Below are positions 58,299 through 64,000 of a DNA stretch of 64,000 nucleotides, piece after piece. A program made the position numbers and the translations under genes. Numbering within the stretch: the stretch's first letter is position 1; each line of letters begins with the position of its first letter. The notes under the pieces were generated by a model, which made no database searches, was not told the DNA's origin, and saw nothing but the letters and a program-made list of their open reading frames with translations. The stretch is from Cichorium intybus (taxonomy: Eukaryota; Streptophyta; Magnoliopsida; Asterales; Asteraceae), in the NCBI GenBank assembly GCA_023525715.1, contig JAKNSD010000063.1, forward strand, positions 620,001 through 684,000. The letters are read 5' to 3'.

Positions 58299-60677
58299 TG
58301 TAACGCCAAGACATGTTATTATATAATTATAAGAAAAGGGCAAATTGGTCGTTTTACCACAAAAGGGTAATTTGGTCATTTGACCATGTGAAGGACCAAA
58401 TATGAGAAATATTGTTATTTGTGGCAAATGTATAAAGAATGGAAGTTTTATTGTAATAAAACTTGATTTTGTGGTCAAAGTTCAAGAAAATGAACTTTAG
58501 GACTAAAAATGTAAATTTTAGAGGTATAAATATAAGAGAGTTGACTCTCTCTTTGACTAGCCATTTGTGCAGCAACGGGAGAAGAGATTTGAGAGCAATT
58601 TCTGGAAATTCTTGAAGCTTGAAGTGTGGAATTGGAATCATAGATTGGAATTGATGATTCCTAAGCTTGAAAGGTTAGTTTTAATCAAGTTCTTGAAGTG
58701 TTCTTGATTTTGTTTTATAGAAACTGAAATTTATGAATTTCAGTTATGATTATGTGTTTAAATTGATGTAATGCTTCCATTAAGTCATACTAATAAGGGC
58801 TTAATTCAAGAAAATGGAAGTAGGTTGTTATTAATGATGAATTTGAAGTTTTGGGGTTTTGGAACTAAGAACCCTAATTCTTCATTTTGATTGATTTAAT
58901 TGTTTTGAATGGTTGAAAACCTTGTTAAAGTATAAGGTTTTAGCCTAGAAACAAACCCCAAACGATTAAGAACAGAAATAAGGACTTAATGGGCCAAAAT
59001 TGCGTGCTACAGTGCACAAATCGTGACTGATCAGGAGCCTGCCCAGGCGCCAGGCGCAGTGCGCCCATCCCCTGGCGCAGTGCGCCTCCTGACAGGGACT
59101 TTAAAACTCTAACTTTTGTTTGGCTTGTCCGATTTAGCTCAAACTTGAACCGTAGGCTCGTTATGGTCTGAAAAGTTTGGGAATATTTTTATAACGAGTT
59201 TTCGACCCCTCGGGGGCACTGTAGATCGATTCGAATGCCTCGGTGAATAGTAAAATTCATATAAAGTTAGTAAACGGAAAGTTTATTAACTAGGCATTGT
59301 TTATAATGATAATGTATTGAACTCTATTGTATTAGAGTTAATTAGAATGATTATTAACCTATTATCATTTGATATATAAATGAATAAATAGGTATGGGAC
59401 AAAATGGTTGTGGTGCACGCAAAGGCAAGAAACAACCGAAATTGAAACGCAGCCAGTATCCAGGTGAGTAATCTCACTGATATCATATATGATATATGAT
59501 GATTGAATTGTTACAGGTTGAAACTGATTGTGGGACGAAATTGATGGTTCAAAGATACGTTTGAAGAGACAAGACCAGATAAGCCGTGAGTCTATAATAG
59601 ACAAGAACGGAGCTGTGAGTCAAACCTATATAGACAAGACCGGATAAGCCGTGAGTCATTGCGATGACAAGAACGGAGCCGTGAGTTTAGGCAACAGCGG
59701 GCTAACCCGTGAGCCAAGGCAACAGCGGGCTAACCCGTGAGCCAAGGCAACAGCGGGCTAACCCGTGAGCCATAACTAATTCTGGATACTATATCCAATG
59801 GGTGCGGCCTATACGGCTATGATTTCTGGATTTTATATCCAATGGGTGCGGCCTATACGGCTATGATTTCTGGATTTTATATCCAATGGGTGCGGCCTTC
59901 GGGCTATGATTTCTGGATTTTATATCCAACGGGTGCGGCCTTCGGGCTATGATTCTGGTGCGGCCTTCGGGATATGATATTTGGTGCGGCCTTTTGGCTA
60001 TGATTTTGTTACAGGTACATGGTGCGGCCTTATGGCTATGATATCGGGTTATTTAACCCAGCTGGTGCGGTCTTCGGGCTATGATTTATATATTGATAAT
60101 GTTTTGGTACAGCTTATATAGCTATGACACAGGGTACGGCTTAAATAGCCAGGATATACGGTGCGGTCCGATGTGACTAAGAAATATGGGACAGAAATGG
60201 TTATATCTGATTATATGTGCAAATAACTAACGTGGCTGATAATTGCAGGTTATCATGTTTTAGTCTGTAAGGCTATAAATTAGGATGTGAAATCCTAAGA
60301 GATATTTGGTCAGCCAGTAAGGCTAGGAGTTTGGATTTGATATCCAGACAGTTATATGAATGTATTTCTAATACTTGTTATTTGCAGATACGATTACTCA
60401 CTGAGCTTTATAGCTCACGATATTTGTTAATGTCCCTGCAGGTTAGCATGATACTGATAGGGGACAAGATAGAGTCCGTGACTTTGAAGTGGGACTCATA
60501 GATGCTGTCCGTAGCAGCCCGGCTTTAAAGGAGACATGGTATTTTATACTCTCCTTGATACACTTGTACCCGTTTTTATTAAAATATACCCCTTGGTTAT
60601 GGTTTTATGTATTGAAACCTTTGTTTAAAATGAAAAAATTTTCAGGGGTGTTTTTGTTTTAAAAGCCGGGTGTTACA
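58299..60677 (+). repeat. Solo LTR of family C with GTAAG target duplications
   Basis: 2379 bp, near-identical to 43592-45951. GTAAG lies on both sides (58294-58298 and 60678-60682) and no interior is attached. Differences include a missing 42-bp GC-rich unit near 59060 and two extra 28-bp hairpin units at 59710-59770. The TATA box is at 58525-58532. Confidence 0.92.
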
Positions 60678-60682
60678 GTAAG

Positions 60683-61082
60683 TAGGTAGGGTGTAAGGTG
60701 GGGGTAAAGGTGTTGGGGTACGTAGGATGTGGGGTGTGGAGGTCAGTGTCGATGGTGGGGTAGGGTAGGTAGTGTAGGGTGTAGGGTGGGTAGGGGTAGG
60801 TAGAGGGGGGTAGGTAGGGGTAGGGGTGTGTGTGGATGGTGGATGGTGGATGGTGGGTGAGTGTAGGTGTTCAAATATGTGTTATATTGTATTATTTTGA
60901 AATAAAAAAGAATAGAAAATGAAAACTTATAAAAAATACACATCCAAACGCGTTTTTTAATTTTCTAAAAAGGAAAACGAAAACTCAATTAGATTAACCA
61001 AACGCGTTTTCTACTGAAAATGAAACTGAAAACTCCACTCCATTTTTCTGAAAATGAAAAATGGAAAACGGAAAACAGTTTT
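60683..61082. repeat. G-rich simple repeat and right arm of the fold-back element
   Basis: GGGTAGG/GGTGGGG repeat (60683-60865) continues the G-rich side interrupted by the solo LTR. A TTTTCATTTTC-type arm with an AAACGCGTTTT motif follows. Confidence 0.7.
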
Positions 61083-61738
61083 CCTCAACCAAACACACAC
61101 TAAGTATTCATTTTTCCAGAAAAAATTTCCAAGAAAAATGAGAATTCCGAAAACGCGTTTAGTTCGGCAATTTTTCTAAGTTTTCCAACAAAATGAAAAA
61201 ATTTCATTTATCCAAAATTACAAAGAATTTGGAAAATTTTGGAAAACCCAAAATTATTATTTTCTGAATTTGTCTATTTCCAAGATTGTTCTAAAATATA
61301 ATAAAAACAAGCACATATACACTCATTCTCACCTACACCCCACAATTAGAACTACACCCACCCTACCCTCTACCCATCCCACCCCACCCACCCCACCCCA
61401 TCTCACCCACCCACCCGTACCACACCACCACCTACTCATGCCATCCCCACCCACCCACCACCCACCAGGGTGGGGTGGGGTGGGGTGGGGTGGGGTGGGT
61501 TGATAGGATGTATGTGTGTTATTTGAAATAACAAAAATTAAAAAATGAAAATTGATAGAAAATATATATTTAAACATATTTTTTTTCCAAAATAGAAAAT
61601 GAAACGGAATCGGTTTTATCTAAACGAGTTTTCCAAATTCTTAATTGAAAACTGAAGATGAAAACTCATTTCATTTTTCTGAAAATGAAAAATGGAAAAT
61701 GGAAAACAGTTTTCCGCAACTAAACACACCCTAACATT
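61083..61738. repeat. Complete fold-back C/G-rich element, another copy
   Basis: Arms of TTTTCC/GAAAAC sequence surround a C-rich half (61330-61468) and a G-rich half of GGGGT repeats (61469-61500). Both ends read AACACACAC or AACACACCC-like text. The centre could form a long hairpin, and the GGGGT run could form a G-quadruplex. Confidence 0.6.
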
Positions 61739-63232
61739 TTTATTCAAGATGAGAAGATTGTATTATGGATGTATTTGCCTCGGAATTTCGTTTGAATTTG
61801 TGATTACGAAGATTAGCAATTGACGATTTCAATTCTAATAAAAATACAAATTTGACTCATCCTATTCATACCTCCCATAAAATAAAACAGACGCCCAATT
61901 ACTATATGTACCAATGATTGTATGTGTTGGGTACATATAGCACCATCCTTCAAATTTTTGTTAAATGCTATTTCGGGAAGTGTGTCGGTAAAATTATAAG
62001 TAACTAAGGAGCTGTTTATTTTTCCCAGAAGATCTTTTTGTCTAGTTTTGTCTGTGGATAGGAAGACATGGGCGAAGCTCTTTTTGGGTCTGCAAATGTA
62101 GATGATTTTTTATACTCTAAAAAAAAGAGCATATTCTTTTACCGCCTCCTTCATCGTATGAAAATATTTCATGGTTGGATCTGGATTCTTTCTAACAATA
62201 ATCTTGACCGATAACTCGTTGCTCATTATTTTTTACTTGTATTCTGTCGATTTCAACAAGGATGCGCTAATGTATGTATCGATGTATGTATCAATGTATG
62301 TATATAATTAATATCTCTTGTCTTATGACATTATTTATGGATTTATAATCCACCAAGTCCGGTGAGTTTTGTCCAGCAAAGATGCAATTAGGAGTGGGGA
62401 GGTAAAGTAAACTTTTTCTAATATGCAACTACGTGCTACCTGTTTTGGAATCCAATCTCTTCTAAAATCCATTTTCTAATGTGCTAGTGCAATTTCATGT
62501 CATATTGGTTTGTCCATATGCAATATTAGGAGTTGGTTCTAGTCACCTTTAAGGCTTTAAGGAAATCAACACTGCACAAAGTCAACAGGGTTTTGACTTT
62601 TGAGGTTCTAATATAGAAGTGGTCCCATAGCGATAACATCGGTCTATTGGCATTGTAACCGTGTCAGGATATTGACGAGTTGAGTCCCTGGCTGTAGAAG
62701 GCTTTCAACTTTACATAGTCGAATTAACACATTAACGTAAGTATTTCAATAATACCTATTGTGATTGATAAACTTGTATGCTCCAAAGGTTGATAATGTT
62801 GGAGGCTTTTCAGTTTTGTGACCATCTTTCTTACAAAGCGTTTCCGTAGTGTTACGCATATTAGGAAACCCTACAATCTCCACTGAACAGAATAAAGAAT
62901 TCAACAGAGATATAGGTACTAATGACTGCAAGTATTTTACTCGGAACAAAATTGCTAAATGTGATGCATGCAACTTTCTCGCTACTGACTGTTGCCGTCT
63001 TGTTTGACAATAGCACGAAGTGTGACTTTATCGCTACTGATTGTTGGGTTCAGGAGGATGCGAATGTTCTTCTACTATTTGTGTCACGATCGCGGGGGCT
63101 TGCGGATTATTTAGATTTTGATGAACTTTAAACCTAGCTCCACAGTTTACGCGAAAACACTGGTAAAAGAACCTACGGAACCCACTCCGTTTGAACGTCC
63201 GGTATCTTTTGTATTTATATCCAGGCAGTGGG
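61739..63232. other. Unassigned intergenic DNA
   Basis: AT-rich, with short ATGTATGTATC repeats at 62270-62305. Small frames such as that at 62922 show no family features. Nothing I can name. Confidence 0.4.
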
Positions 63233-64000
63233 TCATAGACCGGAGATATGGTTTTTGACCTTCGGTATACGCGCCGGCGAATTGGTATAGCTTGTTGGGG
63301 CTGGGGGTGGGGTTGGGGCTGGGGGTGGGGTTGGGGTTGGGGTTGGGGCTGAGGGTGGGGGTGGGGGTGGAGTGGTGGCTGAGGCTGGAGTGGTGGCTGA
63401 GGCTGGAGTGGTGGCTGGAATGGTGGCTGGAGCTGGAGTGGTGGCTGAGGCTGGAGTGGTGGCTGGAACTGGAGTGGGAGCTGAAGTTGGAATGGTGGCT
63501 GGAGCTGGAGTGGTGGCTGGAACTGGAGTGGGAGCTGAGGCTCGAATGGTGGCTGGAGCTGGAACTGGAGTGGGAGCTGAGGCTGGAATGGTGGCTGGAG
63601 CTGGAGTTGGAGCTGAGGCTGGAATGGTGGCTGGAGCTGGAGTGGTGGCTGAGGCTGGAGTGGTGGCTGGAACTGGAGTGGGAGCTGAGGCTGGAGTGGT
63701 GGCTGAGGCTGGAATGGTGGCTGGAGCTGGAGTGGTGGCTGAGGCTGGAGTGGTGGCTGGAACTGGAGTGGGAGCTGAGGCTGGAGTGGTGGCTGAGGCT
63801 GGAATGGTGGCTGGAGCTGGAGTGGTGGCTGAGGCTGGAGTGGTGGCTGGAACTGGAGTGGGAGCTGAGGCTGGAGTGGTGGCTGAGGCTGGAATGGTGG
63901 CTGGAGCTGGAGTGGTGGCTGAGGCTGGAGTGGTGGCTGGAGCTGGAGTGGGGGCTGAGGCTGGAGTGGTGGCTGGAGCTGGAGTGGTGGCTGAGGCTGG
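63233..64000 (-). CDS. Partial open frame rich in Pro, Ala, Ser and Thr
   Basis: Minus strand, open from the window edge to TGA at 63233-63235 (255 codons, no start in view). About 215 codons are built of dipeptides PA, SA, TT, PT, PV and PP, as in arabinogalactan or other hydroxyproline-rich cell-wall proteins. A short non-repetitive tail (SYTNSPARIPK...) follows without the hydrophobic GPI signal expected of classical AGPs. All units are multiples of six bases, so the frame stays open by construction, and the plus strand also has open frames. It may be a plain minisatellite. Confidence 0.35.
   Translation of the reverse strand, partial: PASATTPAPATTPASAPTPAPATTPASATTPAPATIPASATTPASAPTPVPATTPASATTPAPATIPASATTPASAPTPVPATTPASATTPAPATIPASATTPASAPTPVPATTPASATTPAPATIPASAPTPAPATIPASAPTPVPAPATIRASAPTPVPATTPAPATIPTSAPTPVPATTPASATTPAPATIPATTPASATTPASATTPPPPPPSAPTPTPTPPPAPTPPPAPTSYTNSPARIPKVKNHISGL
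63296..64000. repeat. 6-bp-modular minisatellite
   Basis: GGGGCTGGGGGT-type units (63296-63370), then 18- and 36-bp combinations of GGCTGG, AGCTGG, AGTGGT, GGCTGA, AACTGG and AGTGGG to the window edge. A higher-order unit of about 108 bp recurs near the end, which suggests recent homogenisation. Confidence 0.85.

Noticed and set aside
56484..60677. Retrotransposon capture (transduction) of a host gene fragment
   Set aside because: The duplicate includes sequence beyond the poly(A) region and a copy of the GTAAG target before the LTR, which favours segmental duplication plus a solo LTR.
61469..61500. Telomere-like repeat
   Set aside because: Units are GGGGT, not the plant TTTAGGG, and they form the centre of a fold-back repeat found several times here.
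62922..63131. 69-codon plus-strand frame near the right end
   Set aside because: No recognisable family, no supporting context, and the length is within chance expectation.

Overview
The window is plant nuclear DNA, almost certainly from a eudicot with a repeat-rich genome. It shows TG...CA LTR retrotransposons primed by plant tRNA-Asp and initiator tRNA-Met, tRNA-derived SINEs, a PIF/Harbinger relic, fold-back elements, and one intron-rich host gene. No CRISPR array, operon, rRNA gene or functional tRNA gene was seen. I suspect an asterid, possibly Asteraceae, from the general look of the repeats. That is impression, not proof.

Layout. (1) 347-19987 is a young Athila-type Ty3 retrotransposon (TSD CCTAT). 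It has an intact gag-pol frame (2448-8090), a second ORF in the env position (9057-10400) broken by one TGA, and a probable internal promoter plus intron in front of that ORF. Its 3' LTR is split by a 7.4-kb non-autonomous copia-derived element of LARD type (12408-19810, minus strand, TSD ATTCT, same-length LTRs with no difference found). (2) 19993-24149 is old sequence: a SINE with a 21-bp TSD, a dead PIF/Harbinger transposase and a dead copia pol fragment. (3) 24155-32342 is a minus-strand chromovirus-like Ty3 element (TSD ATCAA) with a shrunken gag-pol. (4) 33908-38122 is the only convincing host gene: a nine-exon DUF616 (TOD1/MUCI70 class) Golgi-type membrane protein gene with one apparent 1-bp frameshift. 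Several small elements sit in its introns. (5) 38123-60682 is a layered repeat block. The 3' end of the host gene, a C-rich fold-back repeat and an LTR of a second chromovirus-like element occur twice (37949-45951 and 56484-60677). The GTAAG target duplications show that the second LTR is a solo LTR produced after a segmental duplication. Copy 1 was later hit by an LTR fragment (39245-42987) and by a copia element (46401-53224) whose 5' LTR is replaced by a giant palindrome. (6) 60683-63232 holds C/G-rich fold-back repeats and unassigned DNA. (7) 63233-64000 is a 6-bp-modular minisatellite that on the minus strand is one open Pro/Ala/Ser/Thr-rich frame running off the window.

How it fits together. 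The Athila element may still supply gag, protease, RT/RNase H and integrase for itself. The LARD, the two chromovirus derivatives and the palindromic copia element cannot encode full machinery and would need help in trans. The most unusual signals are structural. Four stem-loops in the LARD share an apical core and have covarying stems. An array of mini-hairpins lies inside a possible leader intron of the chromovirus LTR. One copia insertion ends in an inverted LTR yet is flanked by a perfect TSD.
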